From Pseudarthrobacter sp. NamB4 (GTDB taxonomy: Bacteria > Actinomycetota > Actinomycetes > Actinomycetales > Micrococcaceae), in contig NZ_VAHM01000003.1 in the NCBI RefSeq assembly GCF_005796185.1, positions 62,001-126,000 of the forward strand: a stretch of 64,000 nucleotides of DNA, given 5' to 3'. Below are positions 1 to 7,946 of this stretch, one piece after another. Made by a program: the position numbers and the translations under genes. Each line of letters opens with the position of its first letter. Positions within the stretch are counted from its first letter, which is position 1. The notes below the pieces were generated by a model. That model worked only from the letters and a program-made list of their open reading frames with translations. It was not told where the DNA came from and made no database searches.

Positions 1-1
1 C

Positions 2-94
2 TGCTTCACCTTCAACCAAGCCCGCACCCCGGTCCGGGAGTGGCGCGGCCTCCCGCCGCTGACGCCGGCGCTGCCGCCGGCGCGTAGCAGCTAG
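2..94 (+). CDS. C-terminal end of an unidentified protein (partial)
   Basis: Only the last 30 codons of a plus-strand gene that starts outside the window are present. Of the three plus frames this is the one open from the left edge to a TAG at 92-94; it reads CFTFNQARTPVREWRGLPPL and then a Pro/Ala-rich tail. Its stop overlaps the stop of the opposing phosphatase gene, so the two genes converge. No family can be assigned from this fragment, and a non-coding edge cannot be excluded. Confidence 0.4.
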   Translation, partial: CFTFNQARTPVREWRGLPPLTPALPPARSS

Positions 95-618
95 TGCGCC
101 CGCGGAACCTTGAATCTGGTGATGCGTGCGTCCTGCCCGTCCAGCTCCGCCCACGACTTGTCGGTTTCAAGAACGGTGAGTGCGTTGGTGGGGTACCGGG
201 TGGCTGCATCCATGTAGGCGTCGTGGTCGGAGTCCCTGGAGGCAAGATGCATGGCGAGGTCCTGCACGCCGGGCAGATGCGCAATCAGCATCAGCGTGGT
301 GACCGTATCCGGAACATGGTTGATTACCGTCAGCATCCGCAGCGCTGAGGCTGCGTACAGGCCATCTTCAAGCTTGGGTGTGGGCGCTTTGTCACCGAGT
401 TCAGAGCAGACCCAGGTGCACGTTTGCCGGGTGCGCAGTGCGCTGGAGCAGAGGATGAAGTCGGGGACAATGTTGTGTTTGAGCAGCCAGCGCCCTGCCA
501 GGGGCGCTTCCCGATGCCCCCGCTCCTCCAGTGGACGTTCATGGTCAGCCACCCCGCCAGGCCAGTCAGCCTTGGCATGCCGCATGATCACAAGTCGCCG
601 AAGATGGTGCTCACTCAT
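91..618 (-). CDS. SixA-type histidine phosphatase family protein
   Basis: This 175-residue protein belongs to the histidine phosphatase (phosphoglycerate mutase-like) superfamily, SixA branch. The catalytic RHG-type motif appears near the N-terminus as IMRHAKADWP (about residues 11-20), with the usual LxERG segment (LEERGHREAP) after it. SixA of E. coli removes phosphate from a histidine phosphotransfer protein. The substrate of actinobacterial relatives is not known, so only the fold and the catalytic histidine are supported. The ATG start puts the RHA motif where the family has it. The gene converges on a fragment at the window edge and has no operon partner here. Confidence 0.85.
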   Translation of the reverse strand: MSEHHLRRLVIMRHAKADWPGGVADHERPLEERGHREAPLAGRWLLKHNIVPDFILCSSALRTRQTCTWVCSELGDKAPTPKLEDGLYAASALRMLTVINHVPDTVTTLMLIAHLPGVQDLAMHLASRDSDHDAYMDAATRYPTNALTVLETDKSWAELDGQDARITRFKVPRAH

Positions 619-778
619 GGCCTTAGCCTAACGCCCAGCCAAGAGCAGCGAATGCGGCCTATAAACGTTCACGCCAGGCACGCAGTTTCCCAGCCGCGGA
701 GGCCACTGCTTCTGTTCGAAGGGTGTCAGCAAAAGCGAAAGCGCCCGCCCCAGTGGGATGGACGCATTCGTGAAGCAG

Positions 779-1645
779 CTAGATCGAGTACTCCGGAGCG
801 GCCCAGACAACCACCTCGGGGTGCTCATAGAACCGGTAGCCCTGGCCACGGACCGTGCGGACAGTGTTGGCGAGTCGGCCGAGCTTGGAGCGCAGGCGGC
901 GGATGTGGACGTCGATGGTGCGCTCGTTGGGCACCTCTTCGGCATTGCGCCACAGGCCTTCGAGGAGCTCATCGCGGCCGACAGTGCGTGTGCCGTTCTC
1001 CACGAGGTAGTTCAGGAGTTCGAACTCCTTGAAGGTGAGGTTGAGCGACTCGCCGTCCAGGTGGACTTCCCGGCGGGCCAGGTCAATCAGGACGCCGGAC
1101 GGGCGCGGCTCCTGGGCCTGCGGGGGGCGGGGTGCTTCGCTGCGCTGGCGGGTATTGACTGTGGGATCGCCAAAGGTGGAGCGGACGACGTCAAGCGCGG
1201 AACCGGGAGTGCCGGCGGGGGCTACCGCAACTGCGGCGTAGCTCTCGGCTCCCGCGACCAGGGACTGGGCGTAGGCCCGGATCTCCTGGGCCAGCTTGGC
1301 AATGGACGTTCCGGCCGCCGCTGCGGTCTCTTCATCGATGCCCATGTACAGGACGAAGCCGCGGGCGACGTTGTCGTTGGCGACAGGACGAACGGCGTTG
1401 GGCCCGGCGACAACCGGGGTGGGAGCGGTCATGGGCGCTGTTTCAGCAGGCTGGACGGCACGGAGCTGTCCGTAGGAATTGGGGTTGAAGCCCTGCGGCG
1501 CATAGCCCTGCGAAGGGAAGCTGCTTCCCGAAGAAGAGGGGGAAACGGCCGGGCGCGGTCCAAAGCCGGGACGGAGGCCCGAGGGCTGGCCGGCCTTGGC
1601 GGCGTTACGGACAGAAATGTGGACGTATCCAGATGCAACTGACAT
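779..1645 (-). CDS. Winged-helix transcriptional regulator (OmpR/PhoB-type DNA-binding domain, no receiver)
   Basis: A 288-residue protein. The C-terminal ~95 residues form a Trans_reg_C winged helix: a segment beginning IDLARREVHL, then LTFKEFELLNYLVENG, then ERTIDVHIRRLRSKLG and VRGQGYRFYEHP. The N-terminal ~85 residues are low-complexity (Ser/Gly/Pro/Gln-rich). The middle (about 90-155) is a small domain with FVLYMGIDEETAAAAG that lacks the acidic pocket and phospho-acceptor of a receiver. It therefore probably binds DNA without a sensor kinase. The start is ATG 1643-1645 with GAGG about 9 nt upstream. A long non-coding stretch follows on the upstream side. Target genes are unknown. Confidence 0.8.
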   Translation of the reverse strand: MSVASGYVHISVRNAAKAGQPSGLRPGFGPRPAVSPSSSGSSFPSQGYAPQGFNPNSYGQLRAVQPAETAPMTAPTPVVAGPNAVRPVANDNVARGFVLYMGIDEETAAAAGTSIAKLAQEIRAYAQSLVAGAESYAAVAVAPAGTPGSALDVVRSTFGDPTVNTRQRSEAPRPPQAQEPRPSGVLIDLARREVHLDGESLNLTFKEFELLNYLVENGTRTVGRDELLEGLWRNAEEVPNERTIDVHIRRLRSKLGRLANTVRTVRGQGYRFYEHPEVVVWAAPEYSI

Positions 1646-2622
1646 GTGTGCTTACCTCAATGTGAATGGCCGTCATCACGGCCCGAATGCTGGGTTGCCC
1701 CGCACTGCGAACTGGGAAAGGGCGCCCGACGCTGGGCTGGGGGGCGAATGCCTAAGAACTTCGGAGGGTGGGAAGGTCAGGCGCACATTCGACAACAGCG
1801 CATGTCGGCAGCAGCGGATGTGCTGGGCCAATATTCTGCGGCTGCAGGTGCTGTTGAGTTCTTGTTCACATTGGAAGTGTGCAGCGTAACAATGACAACT
1901 TGCAAGTAACAATGGACGCAATCGTCCGCATGGTGAGACTAAAACGGCTAACGTGGCGCAAATCACGATTTCGGCGGACCGCAGAAAATAACAGCTGTTA
2001 TCCGACAGCGGCGGTTCTGCACCGGGTTTTCGAGAACATTCTTCGGCACTACCCCTAGTCTCTGCGTTTTCGTTCAGGAAGTGGCGCAAGGCGGAAATTT
2101 TCCTCCCCGCACTTCCGGCCTGTCCAGTCGGCGTTTCCCTGGACAGGAAAAATTTTCCTGTTGAGGAGCAGAGGAGCCGGATTCAGCGCAGAAGAACGGG
2201 TGATTGCAAAATTCCACTCGTTAGGTTGGCATTCACAGCTTGCGCACAGGAATGCCAGCGTGACGAGAACGTCATGGCGGAGCTCGTGGACCAGGTCTTT
2301 GCACGGTTCGCCCGCGCAGACGCGCGCTGGGCGGGCACAGCCGGCGGCCCTGGAGCTGCTGCAGGTGAAGGAACCAGCGGCCTCGGACGTCCATCGCCGA
2401 GTCCAATACCGAGGCCCATGGGGGCGGGTAACGGTAACGTCACAGCCCGGATGCACCCAGTTTCGATCCAGCTTCCCCCGCTGCAGAAACGGGGAAAGAC
2501 TGGGCAGGAGCGCAACGCGGCACGCCGCCGCCCGTGATCTCTGTTACCAAAATGTGACTTAAGCGGTGCGCTCCTGTACCGTCGATTGGGTGCGGGTCCC
2601 GTTCGGGCCGCATATCCGGATG
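1646..2622. other. Long intergenic region without a convincing gene
   Basis: Almost 1 kb between two divergent genes. Open frames here have atypical composition and no recognisable motif, so none is called. The left part should hold the promoter of the winged-helix regulator gene. The right part should hold the promoter of the riboswitch-controlled gene. A nested set of palindromes at 2093-2160 is listed separately. Confidence 0.6.
2093..2160. promoter_or_regulatory. Nested palindromes of unknown role
   Basis: Three inverted repeats lie close together: GGAAATTTTCC at 2093-2103, a stem CCTGTCCAG / CTGGACAGG at 2119-2127 and 2139-2147, and the perfect 17-base palindrome CAGGAAAAATTTTCCTG at 2144-2160. 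The stem and the last palindrome share bases 2144-2147, so as RNA they would be mutually exclusive. They could be protein-binding sites upstream of the riboswitch gene or part of a small RNA. The sequence does not decide. Confidence 0.4.
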
Positions 2623-2781
2623 ACGCCAAGCTCTGCCGCTTCCCGGATTCCGCTTGAGCAAAAGGCAGAGGCGGGGGACCCACCGTCCCGGGCATTCAGT
2701 TGCCCTTGGGGTTAAGCCAGCGCGTGATTTTCCGTGTGGCCGGATGCCCTCATCCGAACCCGACAGCTAACTCCGCAGGTG
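2623..2781 (+). promoter_or_regulatory. c-di-AMP riboswitch (ydaO/yuaA class)
   Basis: The leader of the next gene carries the conserved blocks of the ydaO riboswitch in order: CGCCAAGCTCTGCCGC, then GGCAGAGGCGGGGGACCCA, then TTGGGGTTAAGCC, then the 3' block GAACCCGACAGCTAACTCC with CGCAGG. CTCTGCC and GGCAGAG can form the P1-side stem. This class binds cyclic di-AMP and usually turns expression off. In actinobacteria it commonly precedes resuscitation-promoting-factor and other cell-wall hydrolase genes, which matches the gene here. It ends about 16 nt before the start codon. Found by motif recognition, not by a covariance search. Confidence 0.88.
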
Positions 2782-2797
2782 TGAGAGGCGATCCATC

Positions 2798-3535
2798 ATG
2801 TCAAAAATCCTTGCAAAAGCACGCCCAAAATCCGGGCCTGAAGCCGATTCCCCGCGTGCCGCCGGCAAAATCCCGTCCTTCAGCCAGCGCGCCGCAATCG
2901 TTGCAGCTTCCTGCGCACTCCTTGTTGGGGTAGGAGCCGCGGGCCATGCCACTGACGCCGTCAAACGCGTGGCAGTTACGGAGACGCAGGCTGCCGAGGC
3001 CCAGTCCAAGCTCAGCATCGAGCAGAGCGAGATTCAGGCCAACCCTGCACCTTCGGCCGAGCCGATCAATGTTGTGCCGCAGGCGGCTGAGCCGGCTCCC
3101 GCCGCAGCCGCCGACCCCGCCCCCGCAGCTGAGCCTGCGCCGGCACCAGAACCGGCTCCTGCGCCGGCACCAGAACCGGCTCCTGCGCCCGCTCCTGCTC
3201 CGGAGCCCGCACCCGTCGTCGCAGTCAATGACCCCGCCGGCGCCCAAGCCTACGCCGCCGGCCAGTTGGCTTCCTACGGCTGGGCCCAGGACCAGATGCA
3301 GTGCCTGGTCACCCTGTGGGACAAGGAATCTGATTGGACCACCACGGCCACTAACCCCAGCAGCGGCGCCTACGGCATTGTTCAGTCCCTGCCGGCCGAG
3401 AAAATGGCCAGCGCCGGGGCCGACTACCTCACCAACTACCGCACCCAGATCAACTGGGGACTGGACTACATCCAGGAGCGCTACCAGACGCCCTGTGGAG
3501 CCCTGAACTTCCACTACGCAAATAACTGGTACTAA
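2798..3535 (+). CDS. Secreted lytic-transglycosylase-like (lysozyme-fold) cell-wall protein
   Basis: A 245-residue exported protein. Residues ~30-50 form a hydrophobic signal segment (AAIVAASCALLVGVGAAGHA) after a basic N-region. Residues ~85-145 are a Pro/Ala/Glu-rich linker of repeated PAPEPAPAPA units, probably spanning the wall. The C-terminal ~100 residues resemble the transglycosylase-like domain of actinobacterial Rpf-type proteins: WDKESDW contains the candidate catalytic glutamate, followed by NPSSGAYGIVQSLPA and INWGLDYIQERY. It should act on peptidoglycan. Expression is probably tied to c-di-AMP through the riboswitch just upstream. GAGAGG lies 10 nt before the ATG. Confidence 0.85.
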   Translation: MSKILAKARPKSGPEADSPRAAGKIPSFSQRAAIVAASCALLVGVGAAGHATDAVKRVAVTETQAAEAQSKLSIEQSEIQANPAPSAEPINVVPQAAEPAPAAAADPAPAAEPAPAPEPAPAPAPEPAPAPAPAPEPAPVVAVNDPAGAQAYAAGQLASYGWAQDQMQCLVTLWDKESDWTTTATNPSSGAYGIVQSLPAEKMASAGADYLTNYRTQINWGLDYIQERYQTPCGALNFHYANNWY

Positions 3536-3587
3536 ACCCGGCTGCCTCTGAGTCTCCCGTTTTTCCGCTCCGTACGCGCCTGTCCCG

Positions 3588-3612
3588 GCACACCGCCGTC
3601 GGCGTGCCTTGG
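3588..3612 (+). terminator. Possible terminator hairpin
   Basis: GGCACACC and GGCGTGCC form an eight-base stem with one mismatch around a GCCGTC loop, 50 nt after the stop codon. Only a short TTGG follows, so the assignment is weak. Confidence 0.35.
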
Positions 3613-3642
3613 CTGGAGCTGGAAGGAGGGGGGCTCAGTGCT

Positions 3643-3988
3643 TTAACGCGCGTCCCGGCCAGGGATGTACTGCACCGCCCAGCGGTTCCCGGCGGGGTCG
3701 GCAAAGTATACAAAATGGCCCCAGTCCTGGATGTCCACGTCGCTGACGTCCACCCCGTTGCCCTTCAGGTGGTCATGGGCTGCCTGGATGTCGTTGACCA
3801 CGAGCTGGAGGTTCGAGCCGGTGCCCGGCGGCGCGTCCGTAAGCCCTTCCCCGATGCAGATGGAACAGGCCGAGCCGGGAGGCGTCAGCTGCACGAACCT
3901 GATGGCGTCGGTGGGCCGCTCATCGAAGTCCGCGTTGAAGCCCACCTGGTTGACGTAGAAGTGGCGGGGAGCAGGAAAGGCTTGAGTC
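3643..3988 (-). pseudogene. 5'-truncated VOC (glyoxalase/bleomycin-resistance fold) gene remnant
   Basis: In the frame ending at the TAA at 3643-3645 the last ~107 residues are a recognisable VOC domain. They start abruptly at HFYVNQVGFNADFDER and run through SNLQLVVNDIQAAHDHL to GHFVYFADPAGNRWAVQYI. VOC proteins of this type normally have about 20-25 more N-terminal residues (a first beta strand and a DxxRAxxFY segment). That part is missing: HFYVNQ begins about 26 bases after the upp stop codon, and no ATG, GTG or TTG with a Shine-Dalgarno sits in front. The simplest reading is a deletion that fused the upp 3' flank to the inside of a VOC gene. Re-initiation after upp translation is a weaker alternative. 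Confidence 0.7.
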
Positions 3989-4624
3989 CTAGCCCGCGAT
4001 GCCGTACAGGCGGTCTCCCGCGTCGCCGAGGCCGGGGACGATGTAGGACTTCCCGTTGAGCTTCTCATCAATGGATGCCAGGACGATGGTCACGTTATCC
4101 CCGGAAAGTTCTTCCTCAAGCTTCGAGAGCCCTTCCGGAGCGGCGAGAAGGCAAATGCAGGTGACATCCGAGGCGCCGCGCCTGAACAGGAACTTGATGG
4201 CTTCACGGAGTGTTCCGCCGGTGGCCAGCATCGGGTCCAGGACGAAGATCTGCCGGCCGGTGAGGTTCTCGGGGAGGCGCTCGGCGTAGGTGATGATGTC
4301 CAGGGTTTCCTCGTCGCGGGCCATGCCCAGGAAACCCACTTCGGCGGTGGGCACGAGTTTGGTCATGCCCTCGAGCATTCCCAGTCCCGCCCGCAGGATG
4401 GGTACCACCAGCGGAGTGGGTTTGGTGAATGCCGTACCCACGGTGCTGCTGACGGGCGTTTCGATGGTGACCGGTTCGGTGCGGACCTCGCGCGTGGCCT
4501 CGTAGGCAAGGAGGGTCACCAGCTCCTCCGTCAGCTGCCGGAAGACCGGCGACGGCGTGTTCTTGTCCCTGAGGACGGTGAGCTTATGGGCGACCAGTGG
4601 GTGGTCCACAACGAGAGTGCGCAT
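3989..4624 (-). CDS. upp: Uracil phosphoribosyltransferase
   Basis: A 211-residue enzyme converting uracil and PRPP to UMP in pyrimidine salvage, in the cytosol. The PRPP-binding loop reads [17 protein letters not shown] (about residues 124-140), and the C-terminal uracil-binding segment is [19 protein letters not shown]. Both are hallmarks of Upp, and the length is normal. The ATG start gives the standard N-terminus [15 protein letters not shown]. It is followed by a truncated VOC remnant, so its transcript now runs into a dead gene. Confidence 0.97.
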   Translation of the reverse strand: MRTLVVDHPLVAHKLTVLRDKNTPSPVFRQLTEELVTLLAYEATREVRTEPVTIETPVSSTVGTAFTKPTPLVVPILRAGLGMLEGMTKLVPTAEVGFLGMARDEETLDIITYAERLPENLTGRQIFVLDPMLATGGTLREAIKFLFRRGASDVTCICLLAAPEGLSKLEEELSGDNVTIVLASIDEKLNGKSYIVPGLGDAGDRLYGIAG

Positions 4625-4636
4625 GGGTCAAAACTA

Positions 4637-5443
4637 TCACCCGGGCTTGTCCTCGCCGTGGGCGGTATGCCGTCCGTCATGGTGCACCGGATCGGCAACG
4701 ACGTCGCGCACCAGGGGGTGTTCGAACGTGGGAGCGGGCCCGGCTTGCTCCCTTCGCCGCATCAGGTGGAACAGCCGGTGGGCGAGGATAACGATGCCTA
4801 CCCAGGCAAGCCCCAGGAACCAGCCGGCCATAACATCGGTCAGCCAGTGGTGGCCGAGGAACACCCTGCTCAGGCCCATTGCAATTATGAAGATGATGCC
4901 GGCGGTTATGGCGGTAATCCTGGCCCACAGCGCCTGGAACTGAAGGCACATGAGGTAGAGCAGGACGCCTATCACCACCGTGGTGTTCAGGGTGTGGCCA
5001 CTCGGAAAGGACGGTGTGTGCTCGAACGGTGGCACGGCCTCGGAGTGGTCCGGGCGGGTCCGGCCCACCAGCCGCTTGCCCATCGTGGTGGCTGTGGTGG
5101 AAACCAGCGCCGCGCCGCCCACCAGCACGATGGGCCGCCACGTCCTGCTCAGGAACGTCAGCCAAGCGGTGAGGATGCTGGCGAGGATGGGCATACCTAT
5201 CCCGCCCCCTACGTTGGTGAAGCCGGTGGCGAAGGCATCGGTTTCAGGATTCCGAAGTGACTGGGAGTATTCCAAGGCAGGAATATCTAGCCTGGCCAGC
5301 CCTTCCTCATCCACAACGTCTGAGTAGACTTCGGCGCCCAGGAGGGCCATGCCAATCACCAGCGCTCCGCCGACGATCATGGTCAGCCACAGCGCGGCAT
5401 ACGGCTTGATCCACTTGTCCACGCGGTCTCGGACTGTGCTCAC
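4637..5443 (-). CDS. PAP2-family membrane phosphatase
   Basis: A 268-residue integral membrane protein with all three PAP2 signature motifs: KRLVGRTRP, PSFPSGHT and SRVFLGHHWLTDV. The histidines of motifs 2 and 3 are the catalytic pair. Several hydrophobic segments place the active site at the outer face of the membrane. Family members hydrolyse lipid phosphates such as phosphatidic acid or undecaprenyl diphosphate; the actual substrate cannot be read here. The start is GTG with GGGAGG about 5 nt upstream. The gene lies just upstream of upp (12 bp gap), probably co-transcribed, though a functional link is not evident. Confidence 0.88.
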   Translation of the reverse strand: MSTVRDRVDKWIKPYAALWLTMIVGGALVIGMALLGAEVYSDVVDEEGLARLDIPALEYSQSLRNPETDAFATGFTNVGGGIGMPILASILTAWLTFLSRTWRPIVLVGGAALVSTTATTMGKRLVGRTRPDHSEAVPPFEHTPSFPSGHTLNTTVVIGVLLYLMCLQFQALWARITAITAGIIFIIAMGLSRVFLGHHWLTDVMAGWFLGLAWVGIVILAHRLFHLMRRREQAGPAPTFEHPLVRDVVADPVHHDGRHTAHGEDKPG

Positions 5444-5504
5444 TGCGCCTCCCGGCGGATCTGCGTCACGGGCTCTGGGTATCCTTCGAAACTATCATTG
5501 AGCC

Positions 5505-6011
<507 letters not shown>

Positions 6012-6072
6012 TCCACTTGGCTTTGCGTCCGGCCGGTTTCCTTTCGTGCTTCATCGCCATTGGGGTTCTTGG

Positions 6073-6309
6073 TTACGCGGCCTTCGCGCCGCCCAAGAGA
6101 AGTTCCGCCAACTTGGTGAGATGCTCTGGAACGCTGCCGACTTGCGCTTCCGCATTCAAATAGACGTGCCAGTCTCCCCGGATGAGCGCCCCGACGGCGC
6201 CCCCCACCAGGTCCTCCAATGCTCCTGGATCGGCTCCGACGCGCTGCAGACAGATGGGCTCGGTGCCCTCGGCCGGAATGATCAATGCTGTGTAATTCGT
6301 AGTGTTCAC
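6073..6309 (-). CDS. Small DUF3846-like protein
   Basis: A 78-residue protein starting at GTG 6307-6309, with GTGGAG about 9 nt upstream. The N-terminal stretch YTALIIPAEGTEPICLQRVG followed by LEDLVGGAVGALI resembles the small DUF3846 domain, a phage- and actinobacteria-associated family of unknown function. No catalytic residues are apparent. It is the last gene of a minus-strand run whose preceding member is the glycosyltransferase 77 bp away. The family assignment is by eye. Confidence 0.6.
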   Translation of the reverse strand: MNTTNYTALIIPAEGTEPICLQRVGADPGALEDLVGGAVGALIRGDWHVYLNAEAQVGSVPEHLTKLAELLLGGAKAA

Positions 6310-6386
6310 GATGCTTTTGCTCCACTGGAATTGACAGCGCGGGTGGCCCGGATGTTCCCGTTATGGTGGGCCTGGCGGCTCCGGGA

Positions 6387-7496
6387 TCAGGTGGAATGGC
6401 CGGCGAACATCACCTCCAACACCCCCGCGGCTGTCTGGTCCCAGCCCGGCAGCCGGCCCCTTGCCTCCTCCGCCCTTGCCCGCCAGGCTGCCCTGGTCCC
6501 TTCATCCGTCAACCAGCGCCTCACCACCTCGGCAAGCAGGGCGGGATTAGCCGGATCATCATCTGCGGGAAGGGTCACCTTGGCTCCCGGCAGCCGCCGC
6601 CCGTCGTCGTCTTCCTTCAAGTCGTATTCTTTTGAGTCATTCTGTTTGGAACAGCCCAGGCGAAGCGCCTCCACTGCGCCCGTCCCGTCACGCACGATCA
6701 CCGGAATGCCGCGGGCCAGCGATTCGGTTACCACCATGCCAAAGGCCTCTGCGCGGGACACCAGCAGGCTGAGGTTTGCGCGGTTCCATTCGCTTTCCAG
6801 CGCTTCGCCGGTCAACTCCCCCGTGAGCCGCATGCGATCGTCCAGCCCTTGGTCCCGTACTGCTGCACGGACTTTCGCGGCATATTCCTCATCTGCCTGG
6901 TCAGATCCCACGAATGATGCGGTCCATTCGAGGTCCCGGAGCCCGGCGAACGCTGAAACCGTGAGCAATTGGTCCTTGTTGGGCAGGAGCGCTGCAACCA
7001 CGATGATGTGCGGCGGAACGGACCCTTTCGCCGGGGGAGCCGGGTCGGTGCCGGGAAGGGCAACATGGAATCCGTAGAGCCCGTGGCGTTCTTCCAGGAC
7101 TTTGCTGGCCCAGGTGCTGGTGCACACAACGCCGGTGGCCGCGCGCAAGGAACGCGCTTCAAAGTCGTGGTGTGCCGGGGCAGGCATATGCACAAGCACC
7201 CATGTTTTCCGCCCGGCTTTGGCCGCAAATTCCAGCTCGTCCGGTGCACCCATGGCGATCAGCCCGTCCACGAGGTTCAGGGCGGGCTCAGGACCCGCCG
7301 CAGTTTCCCATGCCCCCAAGAGGCTGCCCAACTGCCGTCGTGCACTGGCACTCGCGTAGGGCCAGGAGCCCTCAACGGCCAGCACCTCGACGTCGGTACC
7401 CAACGCCTTCAAGCCCTGCACCAGCCGGGCGTTGTAGGCGTTGCCGCCGGAGTGGTGGTGAATGTTGCCGGGGACCAGCAGGCGGATGCGCGGCAT
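6387..7496 (-). CDS. Family-1-type glycosyltransferase (GT4-like)
   Basis: A 369-residue GT-B glycosyltransferase. The N-terminal domain opens with RIRLLVPGNIHHHSGGNAYN, the glycine-rich acceptor-side loop. The C-terminal donor domain contains LLVSRAEAFGMVVTESLARG, the E-x7-E nucleotide-sugar signature, followed by GIPVIV. The frame stays open further upstream, but ATG 7494-7496 is preferred: it lies 4 bp after the stop of the PTPS-like gene and gives the normal family start. Co-transcription with the PTPS-like and dehydrogenase genes suggests it glycosylates the product of that unknown pathway. Confidence 0.85.
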   Translation of the reverse strand: MPRIRLLVPGNIHHHSGGNAYNARLVQGLKALGTDVEVLAVEGSWPYASASARRQLGSLLGAWETAAGPEPALNLVDGLIAMGAPDELEFAAKAGRKTWVLVHMPAPAHHDFEARSLRAATGVVCTSTWASKVLEERHGLYGFHVALPGTDPAPPAKGSVPPHIIVVAALLPNKDQLLTVSAFAGLRDLEWTASFVGSDQADEEYAAKVRAAVRDQGLDDRMRLTGELTGEALESEWNRANLSLLVSRAEAFGMVVTESLARGIPVIVRDGTGAVEALRLGCSKQNDSKEYDLKEDDDGRRLPGAKVTLPADDDPANPALLAEVVRRWLTDEGTRAAWRARAEEARGRLPGWDQTAAGVLEVMFAGHST

Positions 7497-7500
7497 TGCG

Positions 7501-7896
7501 TCAGGCCGTGAGGTCCAGGGCAAAAGTGGCCCAGGCATCGGGGTTTTCGCGCAGGGTGACGTCGATTCCAGCAAGCCGGCCGCCGTCGTCATCATCCTTC
7601 AGCCTGTCCGCGACCGCCCGGGCAACGTATTCAGCCAATGCCTCGGTGGTGGTCAACTTGCCCGCGAAGTCCGGGTGCTCGTCCAGGTTCCGGTAGTTCA
7701 GGCCGGCCAGGACCTCCTCAATGATGGTGCCGGCGGCACCAATGTCCAACACAATGGCATTGTCGTTGAGCGTCCGACGGCGGAAGGCCACTTCCGCAAC
7801 AAACGTGGCCCCGTGCAGTCCTTGAGCGGGCCCAAACGCCTCACGGGGAAGGCTGTGGGCGATCATGAAATGGCGGCGGACGGTCAGGCTGAACAT
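7501..7896 (-). CDS. 6-pyruvoyl-tetrahydropterin synthase-like protein (atypical zinc site)
   Basis: A 131-residue member of the PTPS/QueD fold. The N-terminal strand and first ligand are visible (TVRRHFMIAHSLP, His9 and His14), as are LDIGAAGTIIEEVL and the PTE-like loop TTTEALAEYVA. The usual HGHxY motif reads HGATF (His28-Gly-Ala30), so one canonical zinc histidine is replaced. The catalytic Cys of PTPS/QueD between the first histidines is also absent. It may therefore not act as QueD. AGAGGTAG lies just before the ATG. It sits between a dehydrogenase (50 bp upstream) and a glycosyltransferase (4 bp downstream), an arrangement that suggests a dedicated small-molecule pathway. Confidence 0.8.
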   Translation of the reverse strand: MFSLTVRRHFMIAHSLPREAFGPAQGLHGATFVAEVAFRRRTLNDNAIVLDIGAAGTIIEEVLAGLNYRNLDEHPDFAGKLTTTEALAEYVARAVADRLKDDDDGGRLAGIDVTLRENPDAWATFALDLTA

Positions 7897-7946
7897 GGGC
7901 TACCTCTGGTCTACTCGGTGGGGGTACGGGAAGTCTTCTATGGCGT

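Noticed and set aside
758..1642. Long plus-strand frame opposite the winged-helix regulator
   Set aside because: Mirror frame produced by high GC at third positions; the opposite strand carries the recognisable DNA-binding domain and a good ribosome-binding site.
2183..2695. 170-codon minus-strand frame in the long intergenic region
   Set aside because: It runs through the 5' half of the riboswitch, has no recognisable domain, and its composition is not gene-like.
3106..3228. PAPEPA tandem repeats as a CRISPR-like or mobile repeat
   Set aside because: They are in-frame codon repeats encoding a Pro/Ala/Glu linker within an exported wall protein; no spacers or direct repeats of CRISPR form exist anywhere in the window.
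7501..7896. Naming the PTPS-like gene queD and linking it to tgt/yhhQ
   Set aside because: The zinc motif is altered, the catalytic Cys is missing, the gene is 46 kb from tgt, and its operon partners are not queuosine genes.
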